Shown here piece by piece: positions 47,188 through 55,186 of a stretch of DNA of 64,000 nucleotides; position 1 is the stretch's first letter; each line of letters opens with the position of its first letter. The translations under genes and the position numbers were made by a program. The notes under the pieces are model-generated. The model did no database searches. It saw only the letters and a list, made by a program, of their open reading frames with translations, and was not told where the DNA came from. Source of the stretch: an uncultured Massilia sp. (GTDB taxonomy: Bacteria > Pseudomonadota > Gammaproteobacteria > Burkholderiales > Burkholderiaceae_D). The stretch is from contig CAJYXO010000094.1 of NCBI GenBank assembly GCA_913778765.1, positions 24,260-88,259 on the forward strand, written 5' to 3'.

Positions 47188-48182
47188 GCGGCCCCCGCGA
47201 TCAGTTGGTCGGCGACTGCGTCGAGCAGCCTGTATTCAGGGATCAGCTGTTCGACATACAGGAATTGCCCGCACGGGTTATTCTCGAGGAAGACATGGTC
47301 GCCGGAAGGCGTCACGATCAAGTCGATCGCCCCGTATTCCAGGCCGTAGCTGCGCACGAACTCGACGCAGCGTTGCTCCACGTCGAGCGGCAGGCGTGTC
47401 GCCTCATAACGGATCTCGGCCGACATGTCGCGCGAATCGATCATGGTGCGCGGATCGTCCTGCGAATGGATCTTGGCGGCGAACACGCGCCGGCCGATGA
47501 TGGTGACGCGCAGTTCATACTGCTTCGGCACATATTCCTGGAAGTGGCAGGGCAATTCGTCGACGGCGTCCAGCTGGTCGAGCATGCCGTCGTCGACCAG
47601 CACGGTACGCAGGGCGCCGGTGGTGCGTTGTTCCGGCGCCAGGGTTTCGGCGCCCAGATAGGGACTGGACAGCGTCTTGAAGATTTTCCGGCCGTCGATC
47701 GACTGCAGGAAGCGGCGCGCCTCGTCGGCCGAATTCGTGACGATCGAGGCGGGTATCCGGAAGCCGAAGCGCGCGGCGCGCTTGAGCTGCTCGCCCTTCC
47801 ACTGCGCGCCGCGCAGCACGCGCGGATGGCTCATCCAGTAGCAGTCGAGGTTGTACAGCAGGCCGAACATCGCTTGCTCGGTCTCGAGCTTGGCGAAGGC
47901 GCGTTCCTGCGGCCCGAGCTCGGCGCTGCGATAAGAAAATTCCGCCGCCTTGCGCAGCCAGACGGCGCCGACGCTGCCGAGGTCGAGACAGCTGTCGTCG
48001 GACAATCGACGGATGCGCTGGCTGGCGCCGCCGGTATCGAACAGCTGGGCGAACTGGTAATCGCGGGGAAAGGCATCGAGGTCGATGCGAAAGGTCCGGC
48101 ACCCCTTGGAGGCCAGGATCGGGACGATCAGGTCGGCGTGGAGATCGGCACTGTTGGTGACGATCAGGATCGTGTGGTTCAT
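47175..48182 (-). CDS. MvdC/MvdD-like ATP-grasp peptide ligase (graspetide synthetase type)
   Basis: 335 residues from the ATG at 48182. The N-terminus MNHTILIVTNSADLHADLIVPIL and the block GAVWLRKAAEF are characteristic of microviridin-type ligases; the ATP-grasp core has HFQEYVPKQYELRVTIIGRRVFAAKI (214-236) and D287 plus FLENNPCGQFLYVEQL (299-312), which supply the metal and nucleotide contacts. Such enzymes bond Ser/Thr hydroxyls or Lys amines to Asp/Glu carboxyls in a precursor peptide. Three candidate precursors lie immediately upstream. The ribosome binding site is weak and a terminator precedes the gene, so it should be made at a lower level than the peptides. Confidence 0.87.
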   Translation of the reverse strand: MNHTILIVTNSADLHADLIVPILASKGCRTFRIDLDAFPRDYQFAQLFDTGGASQRIRRLSDDSCLDLGSVGAVWLRKAAEFSYRSAELGPQERAFAKLETEQAMFGLLYNLDCYWMSHPRVLRGAQWKGEQLKRAARFGFRIPASIVTNSADEARRFLQSIDGRKIFKTLSSPYLGAETLAPEQRTTGALRTVLVDDGMLDQLDAVDELPCHFQEYVPKQYELRVTIIGRRVFAAKIHSQDDPRTMIDSRDMSAEIRYEATRLPLDVEQRCVEFVRSYGLEYGAIDLIVTPSGDHVFLENNPCGQFLYVEQLIPEYRLLDAVADQLIAGAACQP

Positions 48183-48197
48183 TCGTCGCGTGTAAAG

Positions 48198-48226
48198 AAA
48201 AAAGCCTTGCGTCGGCAAGGCTTTTC
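48198..48226 (-). terminator. Read-through terminator between precursor 1 and the ATP-grasp gene
   Basis: AAGCCTTGC (48202-48210), a four-base loop and GCAAGGCTT (48215-48223) form a perfect hairpin. On the minus strand, the transcript leaving precursor 1 runs into this hairpin followed by TTTTTTCTTT, so most transcripts should end here and only some continue to the enzyme genes. The stem is identical to the one at 48816-48846 with a different loop. Confidence 0.85.
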
Positions 48227-48237
48227 GTTCTGAAAAC

Positions 48238-48429
48238 TCAGCAGTAATCGCCGGAGTCGGAACCGTTGACACTGCTCCAGCGGAGCGGCGCGCCTTCTTC
48301 GTCCAGGACCGTGCAGCCGGCCACGGAGACGCCTTCGCGCACCTTCCAGACAGGCGCCGGGCTGGCATTCTTGCCGCGCTGCTCGGCTAGCTGGAAAGCG
48401 AATGACTTGGCTTGTTTCTGGTTTTGCAT
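48238..48429 (-). CDS. RiPP-like precursor peptide 1
   Basis: 63 residues from the ATG at 48429, preceded by GAAGGA. It aligns without gaps to precursors 2 and 3. Invariant features are the leader FAF-x-LA (residues 10-15), W28, VAGC (36-39), a Ser/Thr at 40, a hydroxyl pair (S52-S53 here) and the ending D58-x-G-x-Y-C63. In this copy the middle variable part is VLDEEGAPLRW. A Cys at 39 and one at 63 are invariant. It likely is a substrate of the ATP-grasp ligase encoded just downstream. It has no clear promoter of its own and is probably co-transcribed with precursor 2. Confidence 0.85.
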   Translation of the reverse strand: MQNQKQAKSFAFQLAEQRGKNASPAPVWKVREGVSVAGCTVLDEEGAPLRWSSVNGSDSGDYC

Positions 48430-48490
48430 TGCTTGATCCTTCTGTACATGTTCAGGATGAAACTGCACGTGGCAGAGCGCCAGCCTGGGT

Positions 48491-48682
48491 TCAGCAGTAG
48501 AACCCGCTGTCAGGACCGCCCCAGGTCGTCGCCATTTTCCACTCCCCGTCGATGCCGGTGTCCGTGCAGCCCGCGACGGAGACGCCGTCACGGACTTTCC
48601 ATTGCGGCGCCGGCTTGGCGTCCTGTTGCTGGTTTCCGGCGAGTTTGAAGGCGAACAGCTTGACGTCGTTTTGATTCTGCAT
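48491..48682 (-). CDS. RiPP-like precursor peptide 2
   Basis: 63 residues; ribosome binding site AAAGGATCAGG. The leader-like half is MQNQNDVKLFAFKLAGNQQQ and the conserved block GVSVAGCT (33-40). The variable segment is DTGIDGEWKMA, then T52-T53 and GGPDSGFYC at the end. Its promoter has a perfect -35 (see 48745-48773). It lies 61 bases upstream of precursor 1 and shares similar 5' sequence with it, indicating gene duplication. Confidence 0.85.
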   Translation of the reverse strand: MQNQNDVKLFAFKLAGNQQQDAKPAPQWKVRDGVSVAGCTDTGIDGEWKMATTWGGPDSGFYC

Positions 48683-48744
48683 TTCCTGATCCTTTCATTG
48701 TGTTAAGGAGGAGACTGCACGCAGCTGGATATTGCTGCAAATCA

Positions 48745-48773
48745 ATACTATGATTGCATCATGAACATGTCAA
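48745..48773 (-). promoter_or_regulatory. Sigma-70 promoter of precursor 2
   Basis: TTGACA (48773-48768) with a 17-base spacer and TAGTAT (48750-48745), the best promoter match seen in the window. It drives precursors 2 and 1 and, through the terminator, the enzyme genes. The promoter of precursor 3 has the same architecture. Confidence 0.85.
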
Positions 48774-48815
48774 TATAATTTCTTATATGCAACATGAATA
48801 CGGCGATGCAGGGAA

Positions 48816-48846
48816 CAAAAAAGCCTTGCGAGTGCAAGGCTTTTTG
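48816..48846 (-). terminator. Terminator after precursor 3
   Basis: AAGCCTTGC-GAGT-GCAAGGC with A-rich and T-rich arms around it. On the minus strand it stops the transcript of precursor 3 before the promoter of precursor 2. The stem equals that at 48198-48226. Confidence 0.85.
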
Positions 48847-48864
48847 GCGGTTCAAGGCAAAGGA

Positions 48865-49056
48865 TCAGCAGTAGATGCCGGCGTCGGCGGTACCGAAGGT
48901 GCTGGCATAGCGGTAATTTTCGGTGGCATCCGGGCCCGAGCAGCCTGCCACCGCGACGCCTTCGCGGACTTGCCACTGCTGGGCCGGCTTGGCTTCTTCC
49001 TGGGCTTTTTCAGCAAGCTTGAAGGCAAACAGTTGCGCTTGTTTCTGGTTATGCAT
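48865..49056 (-). CDS. RiPP-like precursor peptide 3
   Basis: 63 residues; ribosome binding site AAAGGAACC. Leader MHNQKQAQLFAFKLAEKAQE, then GVAVAGCS (33-40). The variable segment is GPDATENYRYA, followed by S52-T53 and GTADAGIYC. Here the residue before the conserved Gly near the end is Ala instead of Ser. It has its own promoter and terminator, so it is an independent transcript. It lies 119 bases downstream of the antiporter gene on the same strand. Confidence 0.85.
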   Translation of the reverse strand: MHNQKQAQLFAFKLAEKAQEEAKPAQQWQVREGVAVAGCSGPDATENYRYASTFGTADAGIYC

Positions 49057-49119
49057 TTCGGTTCCTTTCGTTAATTGTTAAAAACGAACCTGCAATACGT
49101 CATAAATGGACGCGAGGGA

Positions 49120-49148
49120 ATGCTAGACCGGAAAGCAATGACCGTCAA
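49120..49148 (-). promoter_or_regulatory. Sigma-70 promoter of precursor 3
   Basis: TTGACG (49148-49143), 17-base spacer, TAGCAT (49125-49120). The predicted transcript would start near 49113, leaving about 55 bases of leader before the peptide. It matches the promoter of precursor 2 in spacing and -10 form. Confidence 0.8.
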
Positions 49149-49174
49149 TACATTTTCTTTTTTGAAACCCACGC

Positions 49175-50887
49175 TCAGTGCGCCGCCGGCGCCTTCGCCA
49201 GTCCGGCCAGCACATGGCGGCTCATGCTGGCCGCCAGTTCGTGTTCGCCGATGAGGACGTCGCCGCCGGTTTCTTCCCGCAGCAGGTGCGCCTCTTCCTC
49301 GTTATGGCTGCGCACCACGCAGCGGATCGCCGGGTTCAGGGCCTTGGCCGTTTCGACCATGGCGCGCACGTGGAAGGTGTCCGGCGTGGCGATCACCAGC
49401 ATCGAGGCGCGCGCGATGTGGGCCTGGATCAGCACCGCCGGATCGGCCGCGTTGCCGGCCACCGCCGGCTGGTCCTGGCGGCGCAGTTCTTCGACCATCT
49501 CGCGGTTCTGCTCCGCCACCACGTAGTGCACACCCTGTGCGCGCAGGTCCTGGGCGATGCGCTTGCCGACGCGGCCGTAGCCGACCAGGACCACCTGACC
49601 GGTCAGGTGCTCGTGCGTGACCGTCATCGGCAGCTCGGCCAGCGGGTCGGCCGAACGTTCCAGCGAGCGCGCCAGGTCCGACTTCGAACGCAGCCACTCC
49701 TGCAGCGGATTGATGGCCTTGAACATCAGCGGGTTCACGGCGATCGAGATGATGGCGCCGGCCAGGATCAGGTTCTGGCCCAGGTCCGGCAGCAGGCCCA
49801 GCGACATGCCGAGCGCCGCCAGGATGAATGAGAATTCGCCGATCTGCGCCAGGCTGGCCGAGACCGTGATGGCGGTGTTCAGCGGATAGCGCAGCGCCAG
49901 CACCAGCACGAAGGCCGCCAGCGATTTGCCGAACAAAACGATGGCGACCACGCCCAGCAGTTCGAGCGGATGCTCGACCAGCACGCGCGGGTCGAACAGC
50001 ATGCCGACCGAGACGAAGAACAGCACCGAGAACGCGTCGCGCAGCGGCAGGGTCTCTTCGGCCGCGCGGTGGCTCAGCGCCGATTCGCGCAGCACCATGC
50101 CGGCAAAGAAGGCGCCCAGCGCGAACGACACGCCGAACAGGTGCGACGAGCCATAGGCGATGCCGACCGCGGCGGCGATCACGGCCAGCGTGAACAGCTC
50201 GCGCGAATTGGTCTTGGCCACGCGCCACAGGAACCAGGGGAAGAGCTTGCGGCCGACGATCAGCATGAAGGCGACGAAGGCGCCCACCGACAGCAGGGTC
50301 TTGCCGAGCGCCAGCCACAGCGAATCGCCGGCGCCATGGCCGTCGCCGCCCGCATTGCCGCCCAGTGGACCGGCCAGCGCCGGCAGCAGCACCAGCACCA
50401 GCACCGTCACCAGGTCCTCGACCACCAGCCAGCCGACCGCGATGCGGCCGTTGAAGGAATCGAGCTGGCCGCGGTCCTCCAGCGCCCGCAGCAGCACCAC
50501 CGTGCTCGCCACCGACAGCGCCAGGCCGAACACCAGGCCGGCGCCCAGGCTCCAGCCCCACAGGTGACTGAGGCCGATGCCCATCAGCGTGGCCACCGCG
50601 ATCTGCAGCACCGCGCCGGGCAGGGCGATGCCCTTCACTTCCATCAGGTCGTCGAGCGAGAAGTGCAGGCCGACCCCGAACATCAGCAGCATCACGCCGA
50701 TCTCGGCCAGCTGGGAGGCCAGCGCCACGTCGGCGACGAAGCCCGGCGTGGCCGGGCCGATGAGCACACCGGCGGCGAGATAGCCGACCAGAGCGGGCAG
50801 GCGCAGGCGTACGGCGAGCATGCCGAACAGCAAGCCAAACCCGAGGGCGGCGGCGATGGTGGTGATCAGGCTGATGTTGTGGTGCAT
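49175..50887 (-). CDS. CPA2-family monovalent cation:proton antiporter with RCK domain (YbaL/KefB type)
   Basis: 570 residues from the ATG at 50887, preceded by GGAGGG. About twelve membrane helices (ALGFGLLFGMLAVRLRLPALVGYLAAGVLIGP onwards; SVASTVVLLRALEDRG) are followed by a TrkA-N type nucleotide-binding domain with GQVVLVGYGRVGKRIAQDL and a C-terminal regulatory part. It likely exchanges K or Na for protons and is gated by a ligand on the RCK domain. A YbaL-like assignment is preferred over KefB because no quinone-reductase (KefF/G) partner is present. Confidence 0.88.
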   Translation of the reverse strand: MHHNISLITTIAAALGFGLLFGMLAVRLRLPALVGYLAAGVLIGPATPGFVADVALASQLAEIGVMLLMFGVGLHFSLDDLMEVKGIALPGAVLQIAVATLMGIGLSHLWGWSLGAGLVFGLALSVASTVVLLRALEDRGQLDSFNGRIAVGWLVVEDLVTVLVLVLLPALAGPLGGNAGGDGHGAGDSLWLALGKTLLSVGAFVAFMLIVGRKLFPWFLWRVAKTNSRELFTLAVIAAAVGIAYGSSHLFGVSFALGAFFAGMVLRESALSHRAAEETLPLRDAFSVLFFVSVGMLFDPRVLVEHPLELLGVVAIVLFGKSLAAFVLVLALRYPLNTAITVSASLAQIGEFSFILAALGMSLGLLPDLGQNLILAGAIISIAVNPLMFKAINPLQEWLRSKSDLARSLERSADPLAELPMTVTHEHLTGQVVLVGYGRVGKRIAQDLRAQGVHYVVAEQNREMVEELRRQDQPAVAGNAADPAVLIQAHIARASMLVIATPDTFHVRAMVETAKALNPAIRCVVRSHNEEEAHLLREETGGDVLIGEHELAASMSRHVLAGLAKAPAAH

Positions 50888-50946
50888 GCGGACAGGGCCC
50901 TCCTTCAATAGATGAACCGGTCCAGTATAAAGCACGAACGTGACGA

Positions 50947-51582
50947 CTACGGCATTGTTGCCAGCGCCAGCAGCGCCTTGCGCAACGACGCCCGCACCGC
51001 ATCGAATTGCGCGCGGCGGCGGCGCTTGTCGAGCCGGAACAGCATCAGGCCCTCGATCTGCGCCACCATCAGGATCGCGCGTTGCATATATTCGTCGTCG
51101 GAGATGGCCGGATTCAGGCCGCGGATCAGCTTGTAGACGGTCTTGCGCTCGCGCCCCAGCATCTTGTCCATCAGGTTCGAGGCGAACTCGTTGCGCGAGG
51201 CCAGCGCCCAGATCTCGAAGAACAGGGCGTGGATGACCGGGTCGGTAATCTCTTCCAGGAACATGTCGACGGTGGACAGGAAACGCTCCAGCTGCGAGCG
51301 CTCGCTCATGGCGGCGGCGATGCCGTCCATCCTGGCCTGGAAAGCGTCCATGGTGGTCAGCAGCAGGGCTTCCAGCAGCAGGTCGCGGCTGGCGTAATAG
51401 TGCTGCACGTTCGACAGGCTCATGCCCGCTTCCTGGGCCACGCGCCGCATCGACAGCCCGGCATAGCCTTCCTGCGCCAGCAGGGCGCGCGCCGCCTGCA
51501 GGATGTCCTGGGCGCGGCCCAGTCCCTTTTCGGTGGTGCTGGAGGCCTTGCTTTTGAGGGTGCTGTCGAGGATGGTATCCAT
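50947..51582 (-). CDS. TetR family transcriptional regulator
   Basis: 211 residues. The N-terminal HTH (RAQDILQAARALLAQEGYAGLSMRRVAQEAGMSLSNVQHYYASRDLLLEALL, residues 22-72) is classic. The C-terminal half is a helical ligand pocket. It is divergently transcribed from the acyl-CoA operon at 51669-55167, which it probably represses until an acyl-CoA ligand appears. Confidence 0.92.
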   Translation of the reverse strand: MDTILDSTLKSKASSTTEKGLGRAQDILQAARALLAQEGYAGLSMRRVAQEAGMSLSNVQHYYASRDLLLEALLLTTMDAFQARMDGIAAAMSERSQLERFLSTVDMFLEEITDPVIHALFFEIWALASRNEFASNLMDKMLGRERKTVYKLIRGLNPAISDDEYMQRAILMVAQIEGLMLFRLDKRRRRAQFDAVRASLRKALLALATMP

Positions 51583-51668
51583 CTGTTGATTATACTTTAT
51601 CGACTAGTACACTTGACCTATAATTGCCTGAAACTAGGTCGGATGACCTGTAAATAAAGGAGACGGCG
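51583..51668. promoter_or_regulatory. Divergent regulatory region TetR / acyl-CoA operon
   Basis: 86 bases. TATAAT at 51619-51624 is a good -10 for the plus-strand operon, without a clear -35. ACTAGT nearby is the core of a possible operator. AAGGAG lies before the start of the plus-strand gene. Confidence 0.5.
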
Positions 51669-52850
51669 ATGAGCCAGAAAGTGTTCGTTACCGGCGTGGG
51701 CATGATCCCCTTCGCCAAGCCGGGCGCCAGCGCCCCCTACCACGAAATGGGCGCGCTGGCCGCGCGCGCCGCGCTGGACGACGCCGGCATCGCCTACGAA
51801 CACGTCGAGCAGGCCTACGTCGGCTATGTGTACGGCGATTCGACCTGCGGCCAGAAGGCGCTGTACGGCGTCGGCATGACCGGCATCCCCATCGTCAACG
51901 TCAACAACAACTGCTCGACCGGCTCCACCGCGCTCTACCTGGCGCGCCAGGCCGTGCAGAGTGGGGCCGCGGATTGCGTGCTGGTGCTGGGCTTCGAGCA
52001 GATGAGCCCCGGCGCGCTGGCATCCATGTTCACCGACCGTCCGGCGCCCTTCGACGACTTCGACGCCGTCACCGACCGCCTGGTCGGCCGGGGCGACATC
52101 CCGCTGGCGCTGCGCTACTTCGGCGGCGCCGGCCTGGCGCACATGGAAAAGTACGGCACCCCGCTGGCCGCCTTCGCCCGCATCCGCGCCAAGGCCAGCC
52201 GCCACGCCGTCAACAACCCGCTGGCCCTGTTCCGCAAGGAGGTCAGCGAACAGGACGTGCTGGACGCGCCCGAGATCTGGCCCGGCGTGATGACCCGCCT
52301 GATGGCCTGCCCGCCGACCTGTGGCGCGGCCGCCGCGGTGCTGGTCTCGGAAGCGTTCGCGAAGAAGCACGGCCTGCGCGCCGACGTCCACATCGCGGCG
52401 CAGGCGATGACCACCGATCGCCCCGGCACCTTCGATGCGGACGACATGATGCGCCTGGTCGGCTACGACATGAGCAAGGAGGCCGCGCAAAAGGTGTACG
52501 CGCAGTCCGGCTGCGGCCCGGAAGACCTCGACGTGGTCGAGCTGCACGACTGCTTCGCCCACAATGAACTGATCACCTATGAAGCCCTGGGCCTGTGCCC
52601 GGAAGGCGGCGCCGACAAGTTCATCTGCGACGGCGACAATACCTACGGCGGCCGGGTCGTTACCAACCCGTCCGGCGGCCTGCTGTCGAAAGGCCACCCG
52701 CTGGGCGCCACCGGGCTGGCGCAGTGCTTCGAGCTGACCCACCAGCTGCGCGGCAGCGCCGGAGCGCGCCAGGTCGAAGGCGCGCGGGTCGCGCTGCAGC
52801 ACAACCTGGGCCTGGGCGGCGCCTGCGTCGTCACCATGTACCGCGTGTAA
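51669..52850 (+). CDS. Thiolase-fold lipid-transfer protein (SCP-x type)
   Basis: 393 residues. Family blocks: VFVTGVGMIPFAKPG at the N-terminus, NNNCSTGSTALYLARQAVQSGAADCVLVLGFEQMSPG with the active-site Cys region, CGPEDLDVVELHDCFAHNELITYEALGLCPEGGADKF, and the C-terminal SKGHPLGATGLAQCFELTHQL. Such proteins condense or cleave acyl-CoA, often in branched-chain or sterol side-chain breakdown. First gene of a three-gene operon. Confidence 0.9.
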   Translation: MSQKVFVTGVGMIPFAKPGASAPYHEMGALAARAALDDAGIAYEHVEQAYVGYVYGDSTCGQKALYGVGMTGIPIVNVNNNCSTGSTALYLARQAVQSGAADCVLVLGFEQMSPGALASMFTDRPAPFDDFDAVTDRLVGRGDIPLALRYFGGAGLAHMEKYGTPLAAFARIRAKASRHAVNNPLALFRKEVSEQDVLDAPEIWPGVMTRLMACPPTCGAAAAVLVSEAFAKKHGLRADVHIAAQAMTTDRPGTFDADDMMRLVGYDMSKEAAQKVYAQSGCGPEDLDVVELHDCFAHNELITYEALGLCPEGGADKFICDGDNTYGGRVVTNPSGGLLSKGHPLGATGLAQCFELTHQLRGSAGARQVEGARVALQHNLGLGGACVVTMYRV

Positions 52851-52862
52851 GGGAGAGGGCGC

Positions 52863-54005
52863 ATGGACTACGCTTCTTCCTGGATGGATGCGGAACTCGA
52901 GGGCTTCCGCGATGCCGTGCGCCGCTTCGTCGGCCACGAAGTCGCGCCGCACCAGCAGCGCTGGCGCGAGCAGCAGCACGTCGACCGCGAAGTCTGGCTG
53001 CAGGCCGGCGAGATGGGCCTGCTGCTGGCCGACATCCCCGAGGAATTCGGCGGCTCGGGCGGCAGCTTCGCCCACCAGTGCGTGGTGTTCGAAGAGCTCT
53101 GCTACGCCGGCGACACCGCCTTCGGCCTGCACGTGCACGCCATCGTCGCGCACTACCTGCTGAACCAGGGCACCGAGGAACAGAAATTCAAATACCTGCC
53201 GCGGCTGGCGCGCGGCGAGATGATCGCGGCCATCGCCATGTCCGAACCGGGCGCCGGCTCCGACCTGAAAGGCATCCGCACCACCGCTACCCGCACCGCC
53301 GACGGCTATCGCCTGAACGGCTCCAAGACCTTCATCTCGAACGGCTACATGGCCGACCTGATCCTGGTGGTGGCCAAGACCGACCCGGCCGTCGGCGCCA
53401 AGGGCGTGTCGCTGCTGCTGCTGGAAACCAGGGACAATCCAGGATTTCGCGTCGGCCGCATCCTCGACAAGGTCGGCCAGAAGGGCCAGGACACCTGCGA
53501 GCTGTTCTTCGACGACGCGAAAGTCCCGCTGGCGAACGTGCTGGGCGGGGAAGAGGGCAGGGGCTTCGCCCAGCTGATGACGGAGCTGCCGTACGAGCGC
53601 ACCATCGTCGGCGTGTGCGGCGTGGCCTCGATCGAGCGCGCCATCCGGCTGACGGTCGAGCATGCGAAGGAGCGCAAGGCCTTCGGCCAGGCCCTGATCG
53701 AAATGCAGAACACCCGCTTCGTGCTGGCCGAGGCCAGGACCGAAGCGTTCGTCGCGCGCGTGTTCGTCGACCGCTGCATCGAGGATGTGATCGCGGGCCG
53801 CATGGACACCGTGCAGGCGTCGATGGCGAAATACTGGATCACCGACCTGCAATGCAAGATCGTCGACCAGTGCGTGCAGCTGTTCGGCGGCTACGGCTAC
53901 ATGCTGGAGTACCCGATCGCGCAGATGTATCTCGACGCCAGAGTCCAGCGGATCTACGGCGGCGCCAACGAGATCATGAAAGAGATCATCGCCCGGTCGT
54001 TGTGA
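52863..54005 (+). CDS. Acyl-CoA dehydrogenase family protein
   Basis: 380 residues. Blocks typical of FAD acyl-CoA dehydrogenases: [54 protein letters not shown], and the C-terminal [37 protein letters not shown]. It oxidises an acyl-CoA to the 2-enoyl form. It begins 12 bases after the thiolase-like gene. Confidence 0.95.
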   Translation: MDYASSWMDAELEGFRDAVRRFVGHEVAPHQQRWREQQHVDREVWLQAGEMGLLLADIPEEFGGSGGSFAHQCVVFEELCYAGDTAFGLHVHAIVAHYLLNQGTEEQKFKYLPRLARGEMIAAIAMSEPGAGSDLKGIRTTATRTADGYRLNGSKTFISNGYMADLILVVAKTDPAVGAKGVSLLLLETRDNPGFRVGRILDKVGQKGQDTCELFFDDAKVPLANVLGGEEGRGFAQLMTELPYERTIVGVCGVASIERAIRLTVEHAKERKAFGQALIEMQNTRFVLAEARTEAFVARVFVDRCIEDVIAGRMDTVQASMAKYWITDLQCKIVDQCVQLFGGYGYMLEYPIAQMYLDARVQRIYGGANEIMKEIIARSL

Positions 54006-54015
54006 GGAGCCGCCC

Positions 54016-55167
54016 ATGACCGGACCTCTCAAAGGATTGAAGGTAGTCGAAATGGTCGGCATCGGACCCTGCCCGTTCGCGGCCATGATGCTGGCCGATA
54101 TGGGCGCGGACGTGATCCGCATCGACCGCAAGCCCGACCCCGAGGCGCCGAACCCCTACCCGATGCTGGGCACGAAGTTCGACGTGATGGCGCGTGGACG
54201 GCGTTCGCTGGCGCTGGACCTGAAGGACCCGCGCGCGCGCCAGCTGCTGCTCGACCTGGTGGCGAAGGCCGACGTGCTGGTCGAAGGCTTCCGGCCCGGT
54301 GTGATGGAGCGGCTCGGCCTCGGGCCGGACGCCTGCCTGGAGCGCAACCCGCGGCTGGTGTTCGGCCGCGTCACCGGCTGGGGCCAGACCGGACCGCTGT
54401 CGCAGGCGGCCGGGCATGACCTCAACTACGTCGCCCTGTCCGGCATGCTGCACGCGATGGGCCGTGAGGGCAGCCCGCCGCCGCCGCCCTTGAACCTGGT
54501 CGGCGATTTCGGCGGCGGCGCGATGATGCTGGCCTTCGGCGTGGTCTGCGCCGCCTTCGAAGCGAAGCAGTCGGGCAAGGGCCAGGTGGTGGATGCCGCC
54601 ATGACCGACGGCGCCGCGCTGCTGGGCGCGATGATGTACGGTTTGCGCGCCTTCGGCTCCTGGAGCGATGCGCGCGAAGCCAACCTGCTCGACGGCGGCG
54701 CACCGTTCTACGACTGCTACGCCTGCGCGGACGGCAAATTCATCTCGATCGGCGCGATCGAGCCGCAGTTCTACGCCCAGCTGCTGGCGCTCGCCGGCGC
54801 CGACAATTCTGCGTACCGCAAGCAGTGGCGCCAGGCCGGCTGGCCGGACCTGAAGCGCAGGTTCGCGGAACTGTTCGCGACCCGCACGCGCGACGAGTGG
54901 TGCCGGCTGCTGGAAGGGAGCGACGTCTGCTTCGCGCCCGTGCTCGACATGGCGGAAGCGCCGCGGCATCCGCACAATACGGCGCGCGCCACTTTCGTCG
55001 AGCGCGAGGGCGTGACCCAGCCGGCGCCGGCGCCGCGCTTTTCGCGTACGCCGGCGGAAATCGGTCCCGCACCGTCTTCGCCCGGCCAGGATGGCGCGGC
55101 GATATTGGCGGACTGGGGCTGGAGCGTGGCCAGCGTGGAGGCGCTGCGGCGCGCCGGCATCGTCTAG
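54016..55167 (+). CDS. CaiB/BaiF family CoA transferase / alpha-methylacyl-CoA racemase
   Basis: 383 residues. N-terminal [34 protein letters not shown], then [55 protein letters not shown], characteristic of the family; [29 protein letters not shown] follows. It either moves CoA or epimerises 2-methyl acyl-CoA. With a thiolase-like protein and a dehydrogenase it points to breakdown of branched or alpha-methyl acyl chains; racemase is favoured by the GHDLNY motif. Confidence 0.9.
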   Translation: MTGPLKGLKVVEMVGIGPCPFAAMMLADMGADVIRIDRKPDPEAPNPYPMLGTKFDVMARGRRSLALDLKDPRARQLLLDLVAKADVLVEGFRPGVMERLGLGPDACLERNPRLVFGRVTGWGQTGPLSQAAGHDLNYVALSGMLHAMGREGSPPPPPLNLVGDFGGGAMMLAFGVVCAAFEAKQSGKGQVVDAAMTDGAALLGAMMYGLRAFGSWSDAREANLLDGGAPFYDCYACADGKFISIGAIEPQFYAQLLALAGADNSAYRKQWRQAGWPDLKRRFAELFATRTRDEWCRLLEGSDVCFAPVLDMAEAPRHPHNTARATFVEREGVTQPAPAPRFSRTPAEIGPAPSSPGQDGAAILADWGWSVASVEALRRAGIV

Positions 55168-55186
55168 GCTCGGGTAGCATGGCGGC

